Source: Ruminiclostridium cellulolyticum H10 | GTDB taxonomy: Bacteria > Bacillota > Clostridia > Acetivibrionales > DSM-1351 | Length of the DNA stretch: 64,000 bases | Direction: 5' to 3' | Assembly (NCBI RefSeq): GCF_000022065.1 | Contig: NC_011898.1 | Span: 1,510,001-1,574,000, forward strand | Shown here: in pieces, positions 38,859 through 48,207 of the stretch | How the letters are laid out: every line of letters starts with the position of its first letter | Numbering within the stretch: the stretch's first letter is position 1 | Made by a program: the position numbers and the translations under genes | Notes under the pieces: generated by a model | Told to the model about the DNA's origin: nothing | The model's input: only the letters and a program-made list of their open reading frames with translations | The model's database searches: none

Positions 38859-38962
38859 AACGGTAAAGAATTTTGATTGACTTTATATTAAGTTTATGTA
38901 AACAATATTTATATATTAAATACAAATATAAAATTCAAATAGAGAGGAAGTATAAAAATAAA

Positions 38963-40687
38963 ATGGTCAAGCTAAAGATGAGAAACAGTATTTTCAGCCG
39001 TTTGGTAATAACCTTTATGATAATAATAATTCCTCTTTATAGTTTAGGTATTTATATATACGGTAGTAGCTTACGTACCGTAAAAAGCGAAATATCAAAA
39101 TCAACTGTTGCCCAGGCATCATTTTATCTGGAAAGTCTTGAAAAAGAGATAGAGAGGATAAAAATACTCCAATATGATTGCTTGAATGATGAACAATTGA
39201 ACAAGCTTGCCATAAGATGGGAAATCATGAGTGAATATGAAATATCCCAAACACTGCTCCAGCTAAAGCAAAGACTTGTTGCTATAAAAAGCAGTAGTAT
39301 CTATGTAAACGATGTAAATGTGCACATTCTCCCAATTTCAAAGACAGTTTCTTCAAACAGCGGAGTAGATGATATTCACATTAATGAATACAATGGAATA
39401 TATGTTCCGGCAGGATTAAAGGGAGCACAAATTATTAACTATAACGGTCAGTTATATCTGAGTACTTTTAAAAAATACAGCGGAGCAACCAAGCCTTTAT
39501 TTACTATTAATATAGAATTGAACCAGAATGCATTAAAGCAAGCCCTTGAACAATTCAATACCTATGCGGGAAGCGGTTCGATACTGATAACACCTACAAA
39601 TATTATTGCGAATAAGTCGCAAGAGGATAATTCTCAATTAATTCAGAGTATTTTATTGAGTATGAAAGAACGGGATCGTGATGGGACTGTATTTACAAAA
39701 ATTGGAAATAAACAGTATTATGTAGTTCACTCAAATTCCTCATATTTAAATATGTTACTATTAAGATATTTTCCTCAGGAATTTATACTAAAGCCTCTAG
39801 AAAATTTTAAAACCTGGGCGTGGGTATTTTCAATTGCTGCTATTTTAATAATAATCATATACTCATTTTCAACTTATAAGTTTATGCATCAGCCATTGAA
39901 TGAGCTGGTAAAGTCCTTCCGTAAAATTGAAAATGGTGATTTAAAGGTGTTCATAAGCCATGATTCGAATAATGAATTCGGATACCTGTACAAATGTTTT
40001 AATGATATGGTTAAAAATCTTAATATGCTGATAGATCAGGTATATAATCAAAAAATATTAATGCAGAAAGCCGAATTGAAGCATTTGCAGTCTCAAATCA
40101 ATCCTCACTTTCTGTATAACAGTTTTTTTATGATTAATACCATGGCTAGGATAGGTGATGAGAATTTAGTACCGTTTACAAAACACCTTGGGGAATATTT
40201 CCGTTTTGTAACCAGAAATTCTATGGATAATTTATCACTGGAGGAAGAAATTAACCATGCCAAAGTATATACGGAGATTCAGCTAATGAGATTTTCCAAA
40301 AGAATTCAAATTCACTTTGGAGAATGTCCCAATATGTATAAGGATTTGAAAGTACCGAGACTTATATTGCAGCCCATCATTGAGAACGCATTTGAACATG
40401 GCCTTGAAAAGAAAAAAAATGGTGGATTATTGCTTGTTAATTTTGAAGGAAATGAAAGAGAATTAAGAATAGTTGTTGAAGATAACGGATTCGATATAAC
40501 AGATTCTGAACTTGAAAAATTGCAAAATTCATTGGAAGATAACGGACTGGAAATTGAGACAACGGGAACATTGAATATACACAGACGAATAAGGCTGGTT
40601 TTCGGTGAAGAAAGCGGCTTGATTATTTCCAGGAGCGTAATCGGGGGACTGAAGGCGGTATTGAAAATCGTTTTACAGAAGGAGTAG
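38963..40687 (+). CDS. Sensor histidine kinase, YesM type
   Basis: A 574-residue membrane kinase. A transmembrane helix near 12-35 precedes an extracellular sensor region of about 240 residues, a second helix near 290-310, a HAMP segment (PLNELVKSFRKIENGDL), a His_kinase domain with QINPHFLYNS (phosphorylated His about 382), and an ATPase domain with LQPIIENAFEHG. It forms a pair with the AraC-type regulator that starts four bases after its stop. By position it should sense extracellular xylan fragments and control the importer and enzymes downstream. The start is uncertain: ATG at 38963 follows GAGGAAG, ATG at 38978 is possible, and the frame extends up to a TTG at 38873. Confidence 0.88.
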   Translation: MVKLKMRNSIFSRLVITFMIIIIPLYSLGIYIYGSSLRTVKSEISKSTVAQASFYLESLEKEIERIKILQYDCLNDEQLNKLAIRWEIMSEYEISQTLLQLKQRLVAIKSSSIYVNDVNVHILPISKTVSSNSGVDDIHINEYNGIYVPAGLKGAQIINYNGQLYLSTFKKYSGATKPLFTINIELNQNALKQALEQFNTYAGSGSILITPTNIIANKSQEDNSQLIQSILLSMKERDRDGTVFTKIGNKQYYVVHSNSSYLNMLLLRYFPQEFILKPLENFKTWAWVFSIAAILIIIIYSFSTYKFMHQPLNELVKSFRKIENGDLKVFISHDSNNEFGYLYKCFNDMVKNLNMLIDQVYNQKILMQKAELKHLQSQINPHFLYNSFFMINTMARIGDENLVPFTKHLGEYFRFVTRNSMDNLSLEEEINHAKVYTEIQLMRFSKRIQIHFGECPNMYKDLKVPRLILQPIIENAFEHGLEKKKNGGLLLVNFEGNERELRIVVEDNGFDITDSELEKLQNSLEDNGLEIETTGTLNIHRRIRLVFGEESGLIISRSVIGGLKAVLKIVLQKE

Positions 40688-40691
40688 AAAA

Positions 40692-42392
40692 ATGTATAGG
40701 CTATTGATTGTAGATGATGAGGAAATTATTGTAAACGGATTATATGAGATATTCCGAAGCTTAAAAAATCTTGATCTGGATGTATACAGGGCATATTCGG
40801 GCGAAGAGGCGGTTGAGTGGCTAAGCAGAACAAGAATGGATATTGTTTTAACAGATATTAGAATGCCGGAAATGGATGGTTTGCAGTTATTGGATGTCAT
40901 ATATAGAAGATGGCCTCAATGCAAAGTAATATTCCTAACAGGGTATAACGAATTTGAATATGTATATAAAGCAATTCAGCACCAGGGTGTAAGCTATATA
41001 CTAAAAACAGAAGATAATGACAAGGTAATAAGTGTTGTTGAAAATGCCATAGAGGAGATAAAAAAAGAAATAAAAACAGAAGACTTGATTCATAACGCCA
41101 AGGAGCAAATTGAACTTGCGTTGGGTCTCTTCCAAAAGGATTACTTTATTCATCTGCTCCACGAAGAGAATTCATCAGATGTAAATAAAGCCCAGTTTGA
41201 ACAACTGGCAATTCCAATGTACCCTGATCATCCTGTAATTCTGCTGCTTGGACATATTGACAGCATTCCGGGTAATCTGTCCTACTGGGATAAGATACAG
41301 TATATAAATTCTATTAAAGTGATTATTACTAAAAATCTGAATACCAATATCAGGTCCATATGCATTTTGGATGATAGATATAGGTTTATTTTTTTCATAC
41401 AACCAAATGAGCTTATGACAACAGGTTTCAGTAAAACTGAAGAAAATGCTTTTTATGATAAGGCTATTTCTTTTGTAAAGGGTACCCTTGAAGTAATACA
41501 GACTGCGTGTATGGAGTCGTTGAATGCCTCTATAAGCTTTTCCCTCAGCGGAGAACCCTGTAACTGGGAAGACGTATCTAAAAAGTATTTTTCTCTTAAT
41601 CAACTGCTGAACTATAAAATAGGCACAGGGACAGAAATGCTATTGATTGATAATGAATTAAAAAATAATATTCTAGCGTCAGGTACAGAAGTACCTGAGC
41701 TGGACACAAATGATGAGCCATTGGAAATTCTTTTAAGAAGGAAAAATATGGACCTAATTCAGCAATACATGGAGTCTGGCCAAAAAGAAAAATATTTTGA
41801 GGTATTGGAGGAATTATTAACTCCAATAAAATCAGTCAAAAGTAAAAACAGCAATTTAGCCATTGAAGCATATTCCATGGTATCGCTCAGTATCCTTTCA
41901 TATATCAATCGTTGGAAAATAACGGAGAAACTGGCATTTCATATAGGTCTTAATAGCCTTATGAGGATTGACAAACATGAAACATGGTCAGATGCAGTAA
42001 AGTATCTGATAAATATATCTGATATAATATTCCAACTCCAAACCGACGAACAGAAGAAGAGGGCGGATAATGCAGTTGATTTCGTTCAGAGTTTTATAAA
42101 TGAGCATTTGAGTGAAGATCTTTCTTTGGTAAGACTTGCAGAACAGGTTTACTTGAACCCATCATATTTGTCACGCCTCTATAAGCAGGTTACAAATACC
42201 AACCTTTCTGACTTTATTGACAACGCCCGTATAGAGCGGGCAAAAGAGCTTCTGAAAAAAGAAAAGGTGAAGATAAATGAAGTAGCAAAAGCCGTAGGGT
42301 ATGAAACTGCAGCATCCTTTACAAGGTTCTTCAAGAAACTAATGGGGTGTTCTCCACAGGAATATCATGATACCATGCTGTCAGGTAAATAA
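40692..42392 (+). CDS. Response regulator with AraC-type DNA-binding domain, YesN type
   Basis: A 566-residue regulator. The receiver domain is about 1-125 with the acidic pair Asp8-Asp9, phosphorylated Asp55 in VLTDIRMPEMDG and a conserved Lys in YILKTED. A long middle region of unknown fold (about 130-450) leads to a C-terminal AraC double helix-turn-helix (about 465-562: LSLVRLAEQVYLNPSYLSRL and INEVAKAVGYETAASFTRFF). It works with the preceding kinase. The likely target is the binding-protein gene 158 bases downstream, where two identical 14-base repeats precede a TATAAT box. Confidence 0.9.
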   Translation: MYRLLIVDDEEIIVNGLYEIFRSLKNLDLDVYRAYSGEEAVEWLSRTRMDIVLTDIRMPEMDGLQLLDVIYRRWPQCKVIFLTGYNEFEYVYKAIQHQGVSYILKTEDNDKVISVVENAIEEIKKEIKTEDLIHNAKEQIELALGLFQKDYFIHLLHEENSSDVNKAQFEQLAIPMYPDHPVILLLGHIDSIPGNLSYWDKIQYINSIKVIITKNLNTNIRSICILDDRYRFIFFIQPNELMTTGFSKTEENAFYDKAISFVKGTLEVIQTACMESLNASISFSLSGEPCNWEDVSKKYFSLNQLLNYKIGTGTEMLLIDNELKNNILASGTEVPELDTNDEPLEILLRRKNMDLIQQYMESGQKEKYFEVLEELLTPIKSVKSKNSNLAIEAYSMVSLSILSYINRWKITEKLAFHIGLNSLMRIDKHETWSDAVKYLINISDIIFQLQTDEQKKRADNAVDFVQSFINEHLSEDLSLVRLAEQVYLNPSYLSRLYKQVTNTNLSDFIDNARIERAKELLKKEKVKINEVAKAVGYETAASFTRFFKKLMGCSPQEYHDTMLSGK

Positions 42393-42403
42393 ATGATAAC
42401 AAG

Positions 42404-42459
42404 GTAAACAAAAGATACGAAAATAATGAATATAATAAAAAACAAGTAAACAAAAGATA
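42404..42459 (+). promoter_or_regulatory. Pair of 14-base direct repeats, candidate operator for the AraC-type regulator
   Basis: GTAAACAAAAGATA occurs at 42404-42417 and again at 42446-42459, 42 bases apart, which is four helical turns. They lie 45-100 bases upstream of a TATAAT box at 42504-42509 that lacks a good -35. That arrangement is typical of AraC-activated promoters. The role is inferred from position. Confidence 0.55.
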
Positions 42460-42503
42460 ACAAAAGTAAAAATGTGTGAATGGTGTTGTTGCTGACCTCA
42501 ATC

Positions 42504-42509
42504 TATAAT
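42504..42509 (+). promoter_or_regulatory. -10 box of the importer operon
   Basis: A perfect TATAAT lies 42 bases before the binding-protein start. The -35 region contains only poor matches (TTGTTG too close), consistent with an activator-dependent promoter. Confidence 0.5.
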
Positions 42510-42550
42510 ATAGATGAGGCCTCAAATAAATATATATTAGGAGGAAACAA

Positions 42551-44266
42551 ATGAGATTCAATTACTTAAAAAAAGCTGTATCATTAGCAGTAGTTTTATC
42601 TTTAACAGCTTCAATCGTTGTAGCTTGCGGTAGTCAAAACAATACATCCGACAGCACAGCATCATCATCTCAAAGTACTACTTCTTCAGTAGCAAATAAG
42701 GATCCTTTCGGAAAATATAGTCCTGAGATTGATATTTCTTTTGTTCGTGGAATAGACGATGACCTTGCAGCAAACATATTGCCAAAGACACCGGGGGAAA
42801 CTCTTGAAGACAATCGTTGGACGAAGTTATATAAAGATGAATTAGGTATAAATGTAAAATATGCTTGGACAGTAAAAGGAAATGAAACATCAGATGCTTA
42901 TACACAGAAAATCAATGTAACTCTGGCATCTGGAGAACTCCCTGATGTAGTTCTTGTAAATCCTTCTCAGCTTAAACAACTGGTTGATTCAGATATGATA
43001 GAGGATATGACCCAATATTATAATGATTATGCTTCAGAGGATTTCAAGAAACTTATGACAGAAGAAGGAACCGGTAATATTGATTCAGCTATGTTTGATG
43101 GTAAAATGATGGCTATTCCGGAACCTGTTTCAACTAATGAAACCGCACACTATCTATGGATTAGAAATGACTGGTTGAAAAAATTAAACCTACAGGCACC
43201 TAAGACTATGGATGATGTTTTAAAAATATCAGAAGCATTTACAACTCAAGACCCTGATGGAAACGGAAAGAACGATACTTTCGGACTTCCGATCACAAAA
43301 GATATCTACAGCGGATGTATGGGAACAGAAGGCTTCTTTGCAGGATATCATGCATACCCGAATATGTGGATAGAAGATGATTCAGGTAAAATAGTATGGG
43401 GTAGTACTTTACCTGAAACAAAGGTAGCACTCCAGAAATTGGCTGACATGTACAAGAGCGGCCAGCTTGACAAAGAATTTGGTGTCAAGGATGGAGGTAA
43501 GGTTGCCGAGACTATAGCAGCAGGTAAAGTAGGTATAAACTATGGTCAACAGTGGAACCCAATGTATCCTCTAATAAGCAATTTTAACAATGATAAAAAT
43601 GCCGATTGGACAGCATATCCTATTGTTTCAAATGATGATAAAAAGGTTATGGTACCTTTAAAGTTCAATCAGACAAGAATATTTGCAGTAAAAAAAGGAT
43701 ATGAACATCCAGAAGCACTTGTAAAACTGTTCAATGCACATGTTGAGAAGAACTGGGGTAAAACAGCAGACTTCAACAAGTACTATATGCCGGTTGAGAA
43801 CGGCGGTGTAGGAGTTTGGAAATTCTCTCCTGTGTGCCCTGCTCCTGTATTCAAGAACCTTGAAGCATTCGTGGCAATTGATGAAGCCAGAAATAACAAT
43901 GACTTCAGCAAGCTGACAGGTGAGCCTAAAATTATCCAAGGTAATATAGAGGCTTATGCTAAAGGCGACACTTCACAATGGGGATGGGAAAAGATTTACG
44001 GTAAAGAAGGTGCATTCCGTAATATGGTTGAGTACAAGAAGAATGATCAGCTGTTAAAAGAAAAGTTTGTTGGAGCTCCAACTACAACAATGGCTGAAAA
44101 GAAAACAACACTTGAAAAAATGGAAAAAGAAGTATTTATAAAAATTATAATGGGTGCAGCTCCTATTAGTGAATTCGACAAGTTTGTTAGCGATTGGAAT
44201 AAACTTGGTGGTGCTGATATGACAAAGGAAGTTAACGAATGGTATGACTCAGTTAAATCCAAGTAA
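42551..44266 (+). CDS. Sugar ABC importer, solute-binding lipoprotein
   Basis: A 571-residue family 1 extracellular solute-binding protein of the large LplA-like type. The signal peptide ends in a lipobox, VVAC, with Cys26 the lipidated residue, followed by a Ser/Thr-rich linker. It should bind oligosaccharides outside the cell and pass them to the two permeases encoded next. By neighbourhood, arabinoxylo-oligosaccharides are the expected ligands, matching the arabinoxylodextrin importer reported for R. cellulolyticum. AGGAGG precedes the ATG. A long stem-loop separates it from the permease genes, which would let the binding protein be made in excess. Confidence 0.92.
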   Translation: MRFNYLKKAVSLAVVLSLTASIVVACGSQNNTSDSTASSSQSTTSSVANKDPFGKYSPEIDISFVRGIDDDLAANILPKTPGETLEDNRWTKLYKDELGINVKYAWTVKGNETSDAYTQKINVTLASGELPDVVLVNPSQLKQLVDSDMIEDMTQYYNDYASEDFKKLMTEEGTGNIDSAMFDGKMMAIPEPVSTNETAHYLWIRNDWLKKLNLQAPKTMDDVLKISEAFTTQDPDGNGKNDTFGLPITKDIYSGCMGTEGFFAGYHAYPNMWIEDDSGKIVWGSTLPETKVALQKLADMYKSGQLDKEFGVKDGGKVAETIAAGKVGINYGQQWNPMYPLISNFNNDKNADWTAYPIVSNDDKKVMVPLKFNQTRIFAVKKGYEHPEALVKLFNAHVEKNWGKTADFNKYYMPVENGGVGVWKFSPVCPAPVFKNLEAFVAIDEARNNNDFSKLTGEPKIIQGNIEAYAKGDTSQWGWEKIYGKEGAFRNMVEYKKNDQLLKEKFVGAPTTTMAEKKTTLEKMEKEVFIKIIMGAAPISEFDKFVSDWNKLGGADMTKEVNEWYDSVKSK

Positions 44267-44283
44267 TATTAACTAGTTAACAT

Positions 44284-44322
44284 AGAAGGAAAGGATACAG
44301 CCGTTTCATATCCTTTCCTTCT
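44284..44322 (+). promoter_or_regulatory. Stem-loop between binding-protein and permease genes
   Basis: AGAAGGAAAGGATA (44284-44297) pairs perfectly with TATCCTTTCCTTCT (44309-44322) around an 11-base loop. No T-run follows. It probably acts as an mRNA stabiliser or partial terminator that raises the binding protein relative to the permeases. Confidence 0.75.
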
Positions 44323-44371
44323 CGTTTACTAGGCAAGATTTTAAATCTATACCAAGTGGGGAGGAATAAGC

Positions 44372-45274
44372 TTGAAAAATTTAAACATAAAAAAACAACT
44401 ACCTTTGCATCTCATGATCCTTCCGGGTTTTATCACTTTATTGATATTCAGTTATCTGCCAATGGCGGGCATTGTTATAGCGTTTCAGAAATTTATACCC
44501 GCAAAAGGCTTGTTCGGGGATCAAAAATGGATAGGCTTTAAGAATTTCGAATATGTCCTGAATATGCCGAATTTTGACAACATAATGTGGAATACCATAT
44601 CCATAGCTATGGCAAAAATCATACTAGGACTTATTATTCCGATAATATTTGCAATTCTAATCAATGAAGTTACAAATAATGCTTTAAAAAGAGGTATTCA
44701 GACACTTATATACCTTCCGCACTTTTTATCATGGGTTGTACTAGGAGGTATACTAATTGATATACTGTCTCCGTCCGGCGGAATTTTAAACTCATTTATA
44801 AAGTCCCTTGGTTTTGAACCTATATTTTTTCTTGGAGATAATAAATGGTTTCCTAGCACAATGGTATTGACGGAGACTTGGAAAGAATTTGGCTACGGTA
44901 CAATAATCTATCTTGCAGCGATTACCGGAATTGACCCCAGTTTATACGAAGCAGCTCGTATAGATGGAGCTAACAGATGGAAGCAAACCTTACACATTAC
45001 TCTTCCGGGTATGAGGATGGTTATAGTTCTTCTTATGGTGTTAAGTCTTGGAAATATTTTAAATGCCGGTTTTGACCAGATTTTCAATTTATATAGTCCC
45101 CCTGTCTATGAAAGCGGAGACATAATCGACACCTTTGTTTACAGAATAGGTCTATTGGAAGCCCAATATGGAGTTGCCACAGCGGTAGGACTATTCAAAT
45201 CAGTAGTCTCGTTTACACTTATTTCAGTATCTTACTTCTTTGCTTATAAATTTGCAGATTATAGGATTTTCTAA
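44372..45274 (+). CDS. Sugar ABC importer, permease 1 (LplB type)
   Basis: A 300-residue membrane protein with about six helices. The EAA loop, YEAARIDGANRWKQTLHITLP, lies near 190-210 and contacts the ATPase. It starts with TTG, seven bases after GGGGAGG (44358-44364); no nearby ATG has a comparable site. It pairs with the permease that follows 14 bases later. No ATPase gene is present in the operon, so a shared MsmX/MsiK-like ATPase encoded elsewhere must power it, as is known for CUT1 importers. Confidence 0.92.
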   Translation: MKNLNIKKQLPLHLMILPGFITLLIFSYLPMAGIVIAFQKFIPAKGLFGDQKWIGFKNFEYVLNMPNFDNIMWNTISIAMAKIILGLIIPIIFAILINEVTNNALKRGIQTLIYLPHFLSWVVLGGILIDILSPSGGILNSFIKSLGFEPIFFLGDNKWFPSTMVLTETWKEFGYGTIIYLAAITGIDPSLYEAARIDGANRWKQTLHITLPGMRMVIVLLMVLSLGNILNAGFDQIFNLYSPPVYESGDIIDTFVYRIGLLEAQYGVATAVGLFKSVVSFTLISVSYFFAYKFADYRIF

Positions 45275-45288
45275 AGGGGGTTTATTAA

Positions 45289-46173
45289 ATGAAGCATAGA
45301 AAACTTAAGAAAGTCAGTGTATTTACAATAGTAAATAACAGTTTTCTAATATTTGCAGCATTACTTTGTATTATACCGCTTGTGCATATATTGGCAGTAT
45401 CATTCAGCTCCAGCTCCGCAGCCGCAGCAGGTAAGGTTGTATTCTGGCCTGTTGAGTTTACATTAAATTCATATAACTATGTTGCAAAAAGGGTTGCTTT
45501 TTGGCATTCAATGTTGGTTTCAGTTGAAAGAATCGCACTGGGTGGATTTATTAACCTGGTACTTACTATATTATGTGCGTATCCCTTATCAAAGGAAAAG
45601 ACGGAGTTTCGTTTCCGTACATTTTACGCATGGGCATTTTTTATAACAATGTTGTTTAACGGAGGCTTGATTCCATGGTATATTGTAATCAAGCAGATGG
45701 GATTACTTGATAGTATATGGGCTTTGGTTCTTCCAGGTGCAGTTCCGGTTTTCAGTGTAATACTATTACTAAATTTTTTCAGGGAAATACCGAAGGAATT
45801 AAGTGAAGCAGCTTACATTGACGGAGCAGGCCACTGGACTACACTCTGGAGAATAATGGTACCTGTATCTACCCCAGCTTTGGCAACAATAACTCTGTTC
45901 TCATTGGTAGGTCACTGGAACAGCTGGTTTGACGGTCTGATATTAATGAATAAGGCGGAAAATTACCCTCTTCAAAGCTATATACAGACTATTGTAGTGC
46001 AGAGATCCTACAGTATGCTTTCAAGACAGGAAATTTCCGAACTGGCAACTATTTCAGACAGGACATTAAGAGCTTCTCAGATTTTCCTGGGAACCTTGCC
46101 TATAGTTATGGTATATCCTTTCCTACAGAAATATTTTGTAAAGGGAATAGTTCTCGGTGGTGTAAAAGGATAA
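45289..46173 (+). CDS. Sugar ABC importer, permease 2 (LplC/YtcP type)
   Basis: A 294-residue membrane protein with about six helices and the EAA motif SEAAYIDGAGHWTTLWRIMVP near 170-190. It completes the CUT1-type importer with the preceding permease and the binding lipoprotein. AAAGGGGG precedes the ATG. Two small hairpins (46182-46203 and 46219-46244) follow before the GH51 gene. Confidence 0.92.
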   Translation: MKHRKLKKVSVFTIVNNSFLIFAALLCIIPLVHILAVSFSSSSAAAAGKVVFWPVEFTLNSYNYVAKRVAFWHSMLVSVERIALGGFINLVLTILCAYPLSKEKTEFRFRTFYAWAFFITMLFNGGLIPWYIVIKQMGLLDSIWALVLPGAVPVFSVILLLNFFREIPKELSEAAYIDGAGHWTTLWRIMVPVSTPALATITLFSLVGHWNSWFDGLILMNKAENYPLQSYIQTIVVQRSYSMLSRQEISELATISDRTLRASQIFLGTLPIVMVYPFLQKYFVKGIVLGGVKG

Positions 46174-46181
46174 CAGCAAAA

Positions 46182-46244
46182 ATTGAGATGATATATTCTC
46201 AATGAAGGGAAAACACGTCTTGTGCTATGCAAGAGAAGCACAGG
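46182..46244 (+). promoter_or_regulatory. Two small intercistronic hairpins
   Basis: ATTGAGA (46182-46188) pairs with TCTCAAT (46197-46203). CTTGTGCT (46219-46226) pairs with AGCACAGG (46237-46244) with one wobble. No T-run follows either. They lie between the importer and the cytoplasmic enzyme genes and may tune relative transcript levels. Confidence 0.4.
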
Positions 46245-46318
46245 ATCAAATGTAATATTGAAGGGATGTAAAATATTATTTTTTAGAAATATTTCAGGTG
46301 TTAAGGAGAGTGAACGAG

Positions 46319-47797
46319 ATGGTAAAAATGATTTTAAATGCAGATATAAAAAAAGGAAAGATAAATAAAAACATATACGGGCATTTTTCGGAGCATCTGG
46401 GTAGATGTATATATGAGGGGTTGTGGGTTGGCGAAGACTCAGAAATACCTAATATAAACGGATTTCGCACAGACGTTGTCGAAGCCCTCAAAAAGATGAA
46501 GATACCTGTGTTAAGATGGCCGGGCGGATGCTTTGCAGATGAATATCACTGGGTAGACGGAATAGGACCTAAAGAAAACAGACCTTGCATGGTTAACACC
46601 CATTGGGGCGGAGTCGTAGAAAATAACCATTTTGGAACTCATGAATTTCTGGAACTTTGCGAAATGCTTGGTGCAGAACCATATATATGCGGTAATGTTG
46701 GAAGCGGCACAGTACATGAAATGCAGCAGTGGGTTGAATACATGACCTTTGACGGAAAATCTCCAATGGCTGATTTAAGAAGGGCAAACGGCAAGGAGGA
46801 ACCATGGAGGGTTAAGTATTTCGGCGTTGGTAACGAAAACTGGGGCTGCGGCGGAAACATGACTGCTGAGTTCTACGCAGATCAATATAAAAGGTATGCA
46901 ACATATGTAAGAAACTTCGGCGATAACAAGATATACAAAATAGCCGGAGGTGCTTCGGTAGATGACTATCACTGGACCGAGGTGCTTATGAGAGAAGCAG
47001 GAAAGCAAATGGACGGTCTCAGTGTCCATTATTATACAAGAATCTCAAAGGACTGGTCTGAGCAGGGGTCTGCAACTGAATTTGATGAAAATCATTGGTT
47101 TTCTGTAATGCAGAATGCTTTGTTTACGGAAGAGTTGGTGGTACGTCATTCAAACATTATGGATAAGTATGATCCTGAGAAAAAAGTAGGTATGATTGTT
47201 GATGAATGGGGTACATGGTTTGCTGTTGAACCCGGAACAAATCCGGGATTCCTGTACCAGCAAAATACAATGAGGGATGCCCTTGTTGCAGGAATCCACC
47301 TGAATATCTTCAATAACCACTGCGACAGGGTTCAGATGGCAAACATAGCACAAATGGTAAATGTCCTTCAGGCAGTAATTCTAACTGAGGGTAAAAAGAT
47401 GCTTCTAACGCCCACCTACCATGTATTTGATATGTACAAGGTACATCAGGGTGCGGAGTTGCTTTCTCTTGACTTTGAAAGTCCGGAGTATGCCTATAAC
47501 GGTGAAAAGGTACCTCAGCTGAGTGCTTCTTCTTCTGTTGACAGCGAAGGAAAAATTCATGTAACCATTTGCAACCTTAACCCATCAGCAGATGTTAATA
47601 TTGATATTGACCTGCGAGGAGTAAAGTCTAAGAGTAGCACAGGTAAAATAATTACCTCCAATGCCATGAATGCAAAAAACACATTTGAAGAAACAACTAA
47701 TGTAACTATAAAGAATTTTGAAGATATCAACCTTGAAAATAACCATATATCAGGAAAAATACCTTCTAAATCAGTTGTATTGCTTGAAATTGTATAA
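46319..47797 (+). CDS. Cytoplasmic GH51 alpha-L-arabinofuranosidase
   Basis: A 492-residue enzyme without signal peptide. It has a GH51 TIM barrel followed by a C-terminal sandwich. Motifs: [25 protein letters not shown] with acid/base Glu173, and IVDEWGTWF with nucleophile Glu296. It should remove arabinofuranosyl side groups from imported arabinoxylo-oligosaccharides. The ATG at 46319 lies eight bases after AAGGAGAG; an upstream GTG at 46298 precedes that site and is rejected. It is the first of the intracellular enzyme genes after the importer. Confidence 0.95.
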   Translation: MVKMILNADIKKGKINKNIYGHFSEHLGRCIYEGLWVGEDSEIPNINGFRTDVVEALKKMKIPVLRWPGGCFADEYHWVDGIGPKENRPCMVNTHWGGVVENNHFGTHEFLELCEMLGAEPYICGNVGSGTVHEMQQWVEYMTFDGKSPMADLRRANGKEEPWRVKYFGVGNENWGCGGNMTAEFYADQYKRYATYVRNFGDNKIYKIAGGASVDDYHWTEVLMREAGKQMDGLSVHYYTRISKDWSEQGSATEFDENHWFSVMQNALFTEELVVRHSNIMDKYDPEKKVGMIVDEWGTWFAVEPGTNPGFLYQQNTMRDALVAGIHLNIFNNHCDRVQMANIAQMVNVLQAVILTEGKKMLLTPTYHVFDMYKVHQGAELLSLDFESPEYAYNGEKVPQLSASSSVDSEGKIHVTICNLNPSADVNIDIDLRGVKSKSSTGKIITSNAMNAKNTFEETTNVTIKNFEDINLENNHISGKIPSKSVVLLEIV

Positions 47798-47851
47798 TTA
47801 GGGCAGTATTGTGACTTATTTAACTGAATATGGTAAAATCTCATTAGAATG

Positions 47852-47879
47852 TCCCGGCAGAATATAATTAATGCCGGGA
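47852..47879 (+). terminator. Hairpin after GH51
   Basis: TCCCGGCA (47852-47859) pairs perfectly with TGCCGGGA (47872-47879). The following bases are only mildly T-rich (TATTTAG), so it may be a weak terminator or a stabilising element. Confidence 0.5.
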
Positions 47880-47905
47880 TATTTAGTAGTTAAAGGAGGG
47901 TGGCG

Positions 47906-48160
47906 GTGAAGGATAATTGCTTAAAATGTCATAGAAATATCCATATTACTCATAATGACATTGAAATGGAAGTAAAAAGGGTAGTTAAATCGGGCGTACC
48001 CTTGGCAAGGAATGAACAATATGAAAAGAGATTGGAAGTTTGTAACAGCTGTAAGCATTTAGCGGATGGAATCACTTGTATGATTTGCGGATGCATTGTA
48101 AAGGCTAGGGCAATGAATGCTTTACGTATTTGCCCTCACCCGTCTGGCAACAAGTGGTAA
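47906..48160 (+). CDS. Small cysteine-rich protein, probably metal-binding (DUF6171-like)
   Basis: An 84-residue protein with paired cysteines: NCLKC, VCNSC, TCMICGC and RICPH, suggesting one or two zinc ribbons or another metal site. The pattern with a closing CPHPSGNKW resembles a family of unknown function that I believe is DUF6171. The start is the GTG at 47906, six bases after AAAGGAGGG; the GTG at 47900 overlaps that site. It sits between GH51 and GH43 in the oligosaccharide operon. There is no evidence for an enzymatic role. Confidence 0.75.
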   Translation: MKDNCLKCHRNIHITHNDIEMEVKRVVKSGVPLARNEQYEKRLEVCNSCKHLADGITCMICGCIVKARAMNALRICPHPSGNKW

Positions 48161-48207
48161 TTACTTAGAGAGGTAAATCAAAATCCTAAACAAGAGAGGA
48201 CTTTGCC

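Noticed and set aside
44356-44541. Forward reading frame overlapping the first importer permease
   Set aside because: It is an out-of-frame shadow of the permease, which has clear membrane and EAA motifs and its own ribosome binding site.
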